A stretch of 64,000 bases of DNA from Zantedeschia hybrid cultivar (taxonomy: Eukaryota; Streptophyta; Magnoliopsida; Alismatales; Araceae): positions 42,873,098 to 42,937,097 of the forward strand of contig JARZZO010000001.1 in assembly GCA_030544215.1 (NCBI GenBank), read 5' to 3'. Within the stretch, counting starts at the first letter, position 1. Every line of letters starts with the position of its first letter. Under the pieces are notes generated by a model. The model saw only the letters and a list, made by a program, of their open reading frames with translations. It did not search any database and was not told the DNA's origin. The position numbers and the translations under genes were made by a program. Below are positions 34,001 through 45,702 of the stretch, in pieces.

Positions 34001-37000
34001 CTGCTGGTTGGTCCCCTCTTTGCTGCTGTTTGGTCCCCTTGCTACTGATTTTTTGCTCTTTGCTGCTGGTTGGAGTTCTCTTAGCTGGGTTTTCTTGGAT
34101 TTTTGCAGCGTTGACGGCTGGTTCAAGGTATTTTTTTATCCCTTGTCTTTCCTTTTTATATCTCATGCATGTTGCAGGTTTTTCATGCATAAAACTAGGT
34201 CCATGAACCCTTAGTTGCAGCCATGCTTTTAGGATAAACCCTAATTTATTTTGCATGCGTGCATGCACACACCTAGGTTTGTTTTTAAAACAAAAACCCT
34301 AGTGTGGAGATCTGAAATTTCTGTTCAATAATTTTCCCCCATGGGAGGCCTGCTGGAGACAACATTGTAAGCATGTCTCCCGTACATCTTCTTCATTTAG
34401 TTTTGCACTAAGTCGGTTGCATGCATGCATTTGCATTTTTTACTCCCGACTGAACTTTGAATTCCGTTGTTCGTGCAAAATTGACCTAAATGTCTTCTTG
34501 GGTGTGGAAACCTTGATTGGTGACTTCTGACGGCCTCTTGAGCTCGATGAAGACCTGATCTTGTTTTGGGTTTGGAACCACTGGCTTGATGCCTTTCCGG
34601 GTTCACTACTCGAGTGGGATTTACTTCGAGAGTGAGAATATGAACCTTCAGGTTTTGGGATTCAATACTCTAGTTTAGTTTCCAGGGTTTGAATACCCTG
34701 GCCTTAAGACTTTAGGGTTTAACGACCCTGCCTTTGCATCTTTTTAGGACCTCAAGTCCCAACTTTGCCTGTCCTCTAGGTCATGTTGCTTTCCTTTTGC
34801 CTTATTCTTGTATTTCTTGGGTTTGACTTGTCTGCTTTCGTTTTCCTTTTTGTTTTACATACTTTTCCTCCGCCTTTTGATCAGATGGTGGCCATAAGAG
34901 ATTCACCTGCTGCAGGGGCAGCTAAGGTTTTGGGAGAGGTTGGTCCTGGACAGCCTATGCTTGATTTCGGTTTTACCTGGGTGGCATAGTCCCACCTCCA
35001 GGTTACTGTTGAGGATACGACTCTTGTTGATCTTGCGTGCATCGTCGCTCGCGATGGTTTATTCTCTTTTGTCAGAGATGCCGGGCTAGGGCAGCATCTT
35101 CCATCAGATCTTTCCATTTAGGAGTTGCTTTGAAGAGCGACAAACTTGTTTCCAGATCCTCGTTGTGATTTGGAGATGGCCATTCTTTTGGAGAGAGACA
35201 ATATGGAGCGTTTGGTCACCCCTTCGTATCCGACTTTTCGTCCTTTAGCCCAGCGAGTACTGGAGTATCCCTCCCCCGCACAGATAGGTCCTGTATGGGA
35301 TTTGATGCAGATAAACAGTACTTCCCACACTTTTCAGCCAGCCTTGTGGACTTCTTCTAGTGGTCTTCTTGCTGCCGGTTCTGGGCAGCTTGTGGGTTCC
35401 TTCTTGACGGGAGCGACAGAGGGCTCGGTGCACGAGCCATTTGACCATCCGACACTTCTTTACGACATTATTTTAGGTGATCGTCCTGGCTGGCAAGGAC
35501 GTTTGAAGATGAGAACTTCCCACAATTTCCATTCTGGGGCGACAGAGTGGGCACTATGGCCGATTGTTGGAAGACGTGGGTATATACCAGGCGGTAGTGA
35601 CTGCTCAGTACAACTACCCTTACTATTCAAGTTTCATCCAGGCCCTGGCAGAACGGTACATTCTAGAGACTAACACCATTACTACTACAGAGGGCGAGGT
35701 GGCACTAGATTTATGGGCTTTCCAGCATATCTCGGGACTTCCCGTCACATGCGAGCCTTATGAGGAGGAAATGCTAGATGAATTTTACCGTAGTGTCAGG
35801 GATGGGACTGGTTCTTACACGACTCCCTATTGTTATCGCTACCTCTTGACGGTGTGGAGGGATCTTTCCAAGGCTAGAAAGCCTTTTTCTTCTAAGGGAG
35901 GTAGTTCAAGTGGATCCGGTCGAGTTTCTATGTCAGCTTCGGTCCGATATTTCTATAGGGGTCCACTTTATTACATGAAGCACTTATGTTTCTAGCAGAC
36001 AAAGTCTCTCGAAGATCCCCATAAGCAAGCTTCCGTCCCACAGCTTTGTTGTCGAGCCGGAGCCTCATACGGCTAATCCTTGGGGACTTGATGCCGTTAC
36101 TTACACAGCTGCCTTCCTTGGATATTGGTTAGTTACATTTGCCGTACTCTACGGCAATGAGGGGGTTCTATGACCCGAGGTTCTTTTGGCAGCTTGTTGT
36201 CTGGCCACTGACACTCGACTAGCGATTGCACCTGCTGCTCTGGCAAGTATTTACCACTCTTTCGGGGCGCTTAGCAGTTCAGCTAACCCGTTGAGGTGTT
36301 CCGTAGTGATGGCTACTCACTATGTCAGCACTTGGGCTGGTCTATTGCTTCCCAGTTTGACACCCATCAGGGGTGAAGTGGACGCTGCTTTTCCCACCAT
36401 CATTCAGTTTGCAGGTCAGCACAGTGGCGATGGGGCCCGCCAGCTCTCTTTTGCTCGAGACGCCTTTGGGTTTATCCCGTTTCAATCTTCTCGTGGATGG
36501 ACTTCGACCACTTTTCACGGCAGTTCAGGCCATTTGCTGACAGAGGGGGAGCATGGTTCGACCTGTGGACATGTGAGATGGGTCATAATGTAGATGTTCT
36601 TGACGGGTGGCTGTAGAGTACTTGCCTCAAGTTACTTATATTGAAGAAGGGGAGCACCGTCATCTTCGAGCCATACTATCCTCACCGCTTCTTGCAGAAC
36701 TTCGGGTATGACCAAAGAGTACCTTCAGGTTTTACCTTTGCTGATCTACCACGGGTGTACAAGAGCTGCAACGGGCATTTAGTGGCTCGTTTGTGGTGGA
36801 ATTTGTTTCAGCATAAGAACTTCGACAACATGCTTCACGTTCCTTTTCCCATTTATGAGGGTGGGATGACGGTCACCTTTGCTACTTGGTGGCAGCGTCG
36901 CGGAGGCAACTTCTGCCAGCAGAGTAGAGATATCCGCGTCTCTGGGGCCGCGCACGGTGGTGCTCCGGCCATTGCTTCTTCATCATGTAGCGCATCAAAG

Positions 37001-40000
37001 GCATCACGGGGTCGGAAATGATTTTCTCCCGGCAAACTTATAAAGGGAGGAAAGGCTCTTCCTCTACAGATGACTTCTACACTACAGAAGCCCCAGGGAA
37101 CTTCTGGATTATCGGCTTCTTAGCATATTGCGGCCTTCCGCCGAAAGCACCACTAGATACCTTGCTGCCGCTGTGGGCCTTCAACCACGACCCCGCTCGT
37201 CGCTGGTTGAGCTATCTTAGCCAGATGTTGTGTCTACTTGGCGTTGGCGAGAGGCTTTCCTCGTGATGCGGGCTGTTACTGTGGGAGATGTTTGGCGAGC
37301 TGTTCGCCAGGCTGCCACCCAACTGGGCATGTCCTTCCAGACTCTCATTGCAGAGCATCTTGAGCCTTTTGGTCATGATGGTATACCACTTCTGTTTACT
37401 GCTTCTGATATCTTGATTATGTTTTTTTTTTAATCGTTTTCTGTTCTGTTTCAGCTTCAGCGTCGGCTTCTGTGCCTGCTCCCATAATAGTTCCTGCTTC
37501 CTCTTCTATGCCAGCTGTTAGGCTACCCTTTGAGCCAATTATTGCTCCAACTTCTATATTTGTTTCTTCTTCCACCCTAGTACGAAGCGAGATAGGAAAG
37601 TTGGTGGATACCGCCAAGATGGCTTCACAGTGCAAGCGACGAAGGCAGGCGGAGGGGGAGGAGCCTTCTAGGGCTGTCCACACTCGTTTGGATCTATCTC
37701 GTTCACGTAGCCCGCTTGCTCATTCTCCTTTTTAGGATCCGACTTTAGGTAATCATCATAACGACCCTTCTGTTATTCTTGTTGTATGTACTTTGTGTAT
37801 TGTTGTTGGTTCCTTGGCTCCTTCTTGTAGCGGATGAGCGTGAGGTTGAGCTTGAAGACCTCTTCCCAGAAGGTGTTTCGTCGCCACTTGGAGATGCGCA
37901 GCCTTCAACCGATGGGACTATTGGCGTTTATAGGATTGCTTGATCTTCTTCAATATTTTGAGTGCCTTTTTGACGCTTTATTCATTTGCTTTCTAGGTAT
38001 ATCTCCTTCTACTCCAGGGATTGCCGCAGTTGACCCTTCGACAGGGGAATCTGTCCCTTTACCTGACAAAGGTATATAGCCACCATTGCTTTTCTACGGC
38101 TTCTTTTCTTTGGGACAACTGTCTTACTTGTTACCTTCCTTTCTTTCAGCCATAGGTGTTGCCGAAGGGTCGCCCCTCAAAGTCTATTCCCGTCGCCGGC
38201 TGCCATACTCTACAGTCTGTACGTTGACAAGTATTATGACTCCTTTTCCTTATCATTTCTTAGGATCTTGACATCATTATTTCTTTTCTCAGCCATAGAG
38301 GGTATCAGATCCAACTGTGGCTGCCCAGCAAACAGTATATAATGACCTCGGAGCTTGGGATAGGAGCTTTTGGACCTGATCTGTCGGATATCCCACTCTT
38401 CGATCAAATGATACAAGAGTTCTTGTTAGACGAGTTCGGTCCTTGTACGACTTTCTCTTCTTTTCTTTGTCACCTCGTACTTCTACAACTTCTTGTCTGA
38501 TGCAAATCTGACGGCAGAGGACTTGAATCAATTAGCTTCCCTATCTTTGCCAGAGGCTACTACACCTAAGGAAACTACACCAGCTGTTTTAGAGGAGGCC
38601 ATTGCCCCTGCTCCTATTGCACCTCCTGAGGCTGGTACATCTTTCTTGCTGTCATCTTTCTTTCCCTTCTTTCTTCTTTTTGCCTTCTAACTCCTAACTT
38701 CTTTTCTCTACAGATGCTGGCATCACAGTAGAGCCAGGGCCAGACAGTTTCCTACCATCTGTAGGAGATTCTGCTAGCGATGCTCTGTTGGTGGGGCCAT
38801 GGGCTGCACTTTTGGAGGCCACTTGTTTGGAGATAGCCCTTTCGGAGGCCATTATTTTGGACTGCACTCTTTTGGGTAACTGCTTTTTCCTTTCCCTTCA
38901 TGACATTTTCTTCCTTTCTCTCTTGACTTTACTGAGTCGATCTTGATTGTTATGCAACGATTATTCCTGTCACTGCACATCCTGCCTTAGCCTCAGATGA
39001 TACCGAACAAGCTTCTCCTACATTAGTTGAGGCCTCTTCCCCTGATATGTTGCTAGCGATGGTGGTCTACTAGCCCCCTTCCGTGCCTTTTTATTTTTGT
39101 GGTAAAGTGACCTTCTTTTCTTCTTTTATAATCCTTCTTATTTTACTTTGCTGTCGGCCTTTGTCTTGACCCTTTGCTTCTTTTATGATAGATCCTACCT
39201 CCCCTGCTTACTCAGGAGACACTGTCCTTCTTTCAGATACAGAGGCTGATCCTTGGCCACCTATGGATTTTAAGGCTAGCAACCGTGCACTAGTTCCATA
39301 CCGATCTGATCCTACGGCAGCTTCACCTACTGTTTTTCTTTCTTCCGCCTCAGAGGATTCCACCCGGACAGTGCTGCTATCTTCTTCTGAAGTCCCGTCA
39401 GGTTCTGTTTTGAGGGGACTGCCTTTTCTTACCCTTTAGAGGGCTCTACTGGCACTGTCCTGTTGTCTCCTTCGTCTGAGACTATCGAGGATCCTCGGAC
39501 CCCTACCTCAGCTCTTGGCTAGCTTTTTCTTCCCATATGCTTCTTATTATTCTCTCTTTTTGCTATCTTATACGATCTTCATTTCTCTTACAACAGCGCC
39601 AGCCGATGACACTTTTGCAGCCTTTGAGTTTAGAGTGGCCTTTTTGAGGATTGAGGTGGCCATCCTGGAGGGGGTAAGAGACAACACTGCCGAGGAGGTT
39701 GCTGTTCTGCAATGCCAATGAGACGCTGCTCTTTTAGACTCGGAGGAGCAAGCATCCTATCTCGCAAGCATCCTATCTCGCTACTTTGTGCCTTCAAATG
39801 AAGTAAGTTGAGAAATCCATAGAGGAGGGTTCTCATCTTATTGCAGCAGTGGACCTTCGTCTCGTTGAGGTTCGCAGGGAGAGAGCCGAGTGTCTTCACG
39901 AACTCGGACTTCTTCGTCTGATTGTAGACCCTCCCTAGTCACCTACTCGGGACTGAGTTATTTTTCCTTTTTGAGTTATTCCGAGGACTTGTCTCAGACA

Positions 40001-43000
40001 TCATCATTATTTTGCTCATTTTTCTTTTGGCCACCCTGAAGGCTTGTCTCGGGTACCTATGATATTTCAGTATACATGCTTTTTTTGTAGGATGAACTCT
40101 TTGCTATATGTTGTAAACTAGACTTTGACTTTCTTTTTCTTCGTCTCTTTTTTGCCAAGACCAACGCCCTTTCGGGTTTTCACCGGAGTTAGTTCCCTCT
40201 TACTTTTGCCTGCGCGTCCTTTTTGGTTTTCGTGCAGCAGAGTTACCCATTTTGCCTAAGGCGTCCTTGGAGGTTTTCACCTCAACCGGATTTTTAGACC
40301 TTGTTGCCCTTAACTGTTCATTTTCTTGGGGGAAACAGTCAAGTCCGTCGGAGCACCTCAATTTTAAGCTCCTTTTTTTTGTTTTTTGTTTTTTTTGTTT
40401 TTTTCAGTAGGAGATTATGGCTTCCCTATAGCCTGGATTTGGATGGAATTTTTCGTTCAGTATGGAATTGTGGCTTCACTGTGGGCCAAGGTGGTAGGAC
40501 TTAGGGTTTACAGGATTGTGAAACTTTGGGGATCGAATGGCCTTTGTGTGAACTTTTTCAGTGGGATGGAAGCTTTAGTGATTTCTTGGAAAGTAAAAGT
40601 TTCAAGTTGTATGGTGGACTTTTGGGCTTTTTTGAGGAGATGAAGGCTCTAAGTAGCCATGGACTTTGGGTTTTCAAGGGGATAAAGGCTCCAAGTAGCC
40701 ATGAATTTTAGGTTTTCATGGGAGTAAAGGCTCCAAGTAGCTATGGGTTTTTGGTTTTCAAGGGGATAAAGGCTCCAAGTAGCCATGGGTTTTTGGTTTT
40801 CAAGGGGATAAAGGCTCCAAGTAGCCATGAGTTTTTAGTTTTCAAGGGAGTAAAGGCTCTAAGTAGCTATGGGTTTTTGATTTTCAAGGGAGTAAAGGCT
40901 CCACGTAGCCATGAATTTTAGGTTTGTTGATGGAGATCCCCCGGTGGAAGGGGGTATTTTGGATTTTTTGGAAATAACGGCTCATTGGGCCGACAACTTT
41001 GGAAAACTTTAGGTTGTGGGATACAACGGCTCCCTGGGCCGGAAATTTAGGAAACTTTTGGGATACAACGGCTCCCTGGGCTGAAAACTTAGGGAACTTT
41101 GATTTTTGGGATACAACGGTGGCCGAAAACTTAGGGAACTTTGATTTTTCGGATACAATGGCTCCTTGGAAACTTTGGATTTTGGGATATAATGGCTCCC
41201 TGGGCTGCAACTTGGGGAAATTTAGATTTTTTGCTTTTGCTCGATGGGACAAGCAACTTTGGGATGGAGGGACTTTTGGAACCTAGCTAAGGTGAAGATT
41301 GGATTTTCCCACTTCTTCTATGTTATTGGCCAATTGAGATATTCAACTGTCTTACTCAAGGCATGAGTTAATTGATTTTATCAGTTGTTTCTTTTTTATG
41401 CATATATTAAGATCTTCTCTGATATCATTTGTAATGCTCCCCTATTTTAGATGGATCTTTGGTGGTTGCACAATTCTAAAACATAATGATAAGTGATTAG
41501 CATGTGAAATTAAAGAGATAAACATGCCCATCATATAACAATAAAAGTAGAATAAACAAGTTCATATCCCGATAAAATATAACCACTAGCCACACTGATG
41601 AATTATGTTCGAATTGATCAGGATCATGTTGTCTCTACTAATGTTGGAGCCAAGTGGTTTGTTGCTAGTCTCTCCTCTCCAGGTGTACCTCTTGGCCATG
41701 AACTCTTTTAGTCTCCCCCACTCTTCGTGATATTACTTCATTTCTCCCTCTCCCCTTTCTTGGTGTCATGTCGGGAGGAGTGATAAGGTACCTGCAGTGC
41801 AATGAGGGACAGTCCTAGGGAGCATCTCTTAGTATTGGATAGCAAAGTCACGGTGACTCTAGCTTCTAGAGTTGTTGCACCACACGTTATAGTGGCATTG
41901 AATATGCTTTTGCAACATGTACATGACAAACATCATGAAGTGTGCCCTCTCCCTCTCCTCCTCTATGTGTGTGTGCACTGTCAAGTTTTAGAAATCGGAT
42001 TGTGGAATTGGATTAGCCGGGACCATGGATTGCGGAATCGGCCGATTCCGATCCGAATCGGCCGATTCGGATCGGAATCGGCGGGTTCCGATCCGATTCG
42101 GGGGGGATTTCACTGTTCCCCCCCACCGACTTGAAAAAAAAAAAAAACGGCCGAAATCGGCCCGAACCGGACCAGATCGGGGCCGGACCGGCCAGATCGG
42201 CCGGTCCGGACCCAATCTGGTCCGGTTCGGGCCGGTCCCGATCCCCCCCTTAAGGTTTAAGGGTTTAGGGGTTTGGGGTTTAGGGTTTAGGGTTTTAGGG
42301 GTTTAGGGTTTTAGGGGTTTAGGGTTTAGGGTTTAGGGTTTAGGTTTTAGGGTTTTAGGGTTAAGGGTTAAGGGTTAAGGGTTTAGCCTCACTTTGTTTG
42401 TGGAATAAGTCCTGAATAAGATGTTTTATTCTCCTAAAACCTTTTAACCCACTTTGGTGGAGGGGAGTGCTTAACCCAGGGTGCTATGGGTTATACCAGG
42501 GGTTAAGTGGAATAGCATGGGTATTTTGAACTCTTTATTCCACTCTTTATTCTCTTCTTTATTCTACTTATTCCTACCAAATCACTTAGAATAGCGCAGT
42601 GCAATTCTACTTATTCTGGGTGGAATACCAACAATTTACCAAATCAAAATACCTCTTATTCTGGGTTAAGAAATCCCCAGAACCTTATTCTGGTTTAAGT
42701 TATTCTGCAAACAAAGTGAGCCTTAGGGTTTAAGGGTTTAAGGGTTAAGGGTTAAGGGTTTAAGGGTTTAGGGTTTAGGGTTTAGGGTTTTAGGGGTTTA
42801 GGGTTTAGGGTTTTAGGGTTTTAGGGTTTTTTATGGATGTATATGAATTGCATTCATTCTTATTGTACATCAATTGAATAATATGTATGTAATTTTTTCT
42901 GATTTTTTTTTATTTTTTCCTGATTTTTTCTGATTTTTTTAATTTTTTATTATTTTTTAATCTGGCCGAGTCGGACTGGCCAGACTTCATCTGGATCGGC

Positions 43001-44354
43001 CGACTCGGCCGATCCGATCCGAGTCGGATCGGGATCGGCGGGTCCCGATTCGGGGACCCGATCCGATCCGGAATTCCTTGGCCGGGACTAGTTTTGATTC
43101 CAAGATCGATTTTGGCGGTTCTAGCCATTATGAACTGGACTGGTGTTGGCTTTGTGTGCATGACCATGTCCCCTTCTCTTACTATGAATGTCCACCCCCT
43201 CCCCCAATTTGTGTGTGCATTAAGGACCACTTTCTAAATTTTATATGCTTTTTGAGGGACAACAAACTAAAAAGTTTTAAAACGGCTAGAAATGTTTGAC
43301 GAAGGTAGAAATGTCTATTTCCTTTGATAGTTGTGGTTGATAGAATATTCCGAGAATTTTCTATGAATATTCTAATCAAGCAAACAAATGTTGACTGGAT
43401 GTGCTTGTTTCTAAAGAAATTAAAAGGACTAAGAACTAAAGGACTCTAACATTTAATGCTGGATAAGAGGGACAAAAACATAAGAAAAGTAGAATAGTAT
43501 CAAGACTATAGAAACATTGAAAAAAATATTAAAACAACAATAGATGTCTTTTGTCAACTGACATTTTGGGATCTTTTCTCTATTTTGATCTTGCTTTGTT
43601 AGATCATAAGTTACTTCCAAAAGTTTTATAATACTACTATGCCCTACCCCAAAACCCCGTCCCGATTTCAAAAAATAAAAAAAATAAAGATCACCAAATT
43701 TTTTAAAATATTCAAATCTATGTAGTCAAAGGTGTAAGGTGATTGAGGCGATCAAGGGGTTGCCTCACCCTTAAATGCCTAGGCATTTGAGGCAACATGT
43801 TTTTAAAAAAAATATATAAATAATTAGATATGTATAGAAAATGTCAAAAACAGAACATCATACAAAATGACATTCATTCACTCAAATATTACCAAATAAT
43901 TTTAAATCAAGCCAATTGAAATAAAATTTAATCAATCAAAGATGTAATCAACAAATTCATGGAAAATTTTCTACTAAGTAAACCCCACCATAATGAAAAT
44001 TTTGCTTCTAACACAGGAAGAGAGGGATATAGAGACAGATAAAGAGAGAGAGTCAGATAGTGAGTGAGAGAGACAAAGAGAGGGCTTCAGCCCTTACTGC
44101 AGTTCACATAGTGAGAGAGACAGGCAAAGTGTGAAGAAGAGAGAGACAAAGGGAGAGGGAGATGCAGAGTGTGTGTGTTAGGGAGAGAGAAGGCTTTGGC
44201 CCTCTTCAGTCTTCACACATACAGAAAGAGACAGTAAGAGAGAGAGATATGGAGTAAGAGAGAGAGGTAGACATAGAATAAGTGAGAGAGAGGGATAGGG
44301 GAGGGAGAGAGAGAGATCAGAGAGGGCATCAACCCTCTTTACACATACACACAC

Positions 44355-44399
<45 letters not shown>

Positions 44400-44495
44400 G
44401 ACATAGAGTAAGAGAGAGAGAGAGGTAGACAGAGAGTCAGAGAGTGTGTGAGAGGGAGAAAGTGCATCGGCCCTCTTTACAAACACACATACACC

Positions 44496-44539
<44 letters not shown>

Positions 44540-45643
44540 GAGAGGTAGAGTGTATGTAAGAGAGAGAGGCAGAAATCCTCTTTACAGAGAGAGACAAAAA
44601 GTAAGAGAGAGATAAACATAGTGGGAGAGAGAGGGGGGATAGAAGGACAGATAGAGGGCTTCAGCCCTCTTCACATACCGTGAGAGAGACAAAGAGTGAG
44701 AGAGAGAGAGAGAGGTAGAGGGAGAGAGGGAGAGAGAGGGACAAATAGGAATAGAGAGAGAGTGGAGAGGAGAGGGGACTTACCTTGTGCCAGTAAGTTG
44801 TTGGATGTTCTGCCGGAGAAGCTTCCTGCCATGGCCAAAGAAGACGTTAGTTTTCATCGCTGCCAGGACGGGGGATCGGGTCGGGGTGGAGGTTACGACG
44901 TCTAGGGTTTGTCCTCTTTCGTATGGGCTCAAGATCAGGTTTAGGGGGGATGGGTTTATAACGGTCGGGTTTAATGGGCCGGTTCTATCTTTTGGCCGGT
45001 TTAAAGGCATGGGGCTTGTGTTTAGTGGACATGCTGCTCCATCTTAACGGGCCGGGCTTCAACTTTAAGGCGTTTGGGGCGTTGAAGGTGAGAAAGGCGC
45101 ATTTAGGTGACCGAGGTGTTTCCCACGATCACCTAGGCGAAAAGTCGGAATGCGAGGCCCTATACTAGTGCTTCGCCTTATCGCTTAGGCGTTTGCCTCA
45201 GGTGCTCCCCTCAGGCGCCTTTGATAACAGAGATTCAAATGCCCCCATCTAGGTTGTTTCCCGCTCCTTTGGATTTAATTTTACTATTGGATCGAAAAGC
45301 TTAACTGTAATCATCCAATCAAATGCGTCATTGTTTGGGGATCAAAACTAAAACCCCCAGGGGATAGGATCAACCCTAAGGGTTAATCTGACGAATTTCT
45401 TATTTTCTGACTATTTCTCCAGCATTTTTAGCGGTTGATTTTGTATGCCTCATCGGACGGCTCTAGTTGATCGTAAAGATCAGACGGTGAAAGTTAAAGC
45501 CCTGGGGGTAGGATCAACCATAAGGGGCGTATTTGAATATTTAAAAATTTATGAAATTTTTTAGTTTTTTAAACATGGGGAGGGTGGGTTTTCAGGTGGG
45601 TCTGCATCTAACTTAGATGTGCCCTGGGGCACTTGAATCCTTT

Positions 45644-45702
<59 letters not shown>

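Larger units (their letters stand above)
42024..43080. mobile_element. Non-autonomous hAT element containing telomere-like repeats, 1,057 bp
   Basis: Perfect 8-bp duplications GCCGGGAC (42,016-42,023 and 43,081-43,088) define the ends. The left end reads CATGGATTGCGGAATCGG. The right end, read inwards, is CAAGGAATTCCGGATCGG. Both are followed by GATCGG/CCGATTCCG subterminal arrays (42,024-42,240 and 42,960-43,080) like those of the hAT element at 1-1,555. The interior is mostly degenerate TTTAGGG repeat, split by a Harbinger-like MITE. There is no transposase. Confidence 0.88.

Noticed and set aside
42242..42830. TTTAGGG repeats as a chromosome end
   Set aside because: The array is short, degenerate and bounded on both sides by hAT termini with an 8-bp target duplication.
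44178..44597. Ser/Leu-rich 139-codon frame
   Set aside because: It is a translation of (GA)n repeats.
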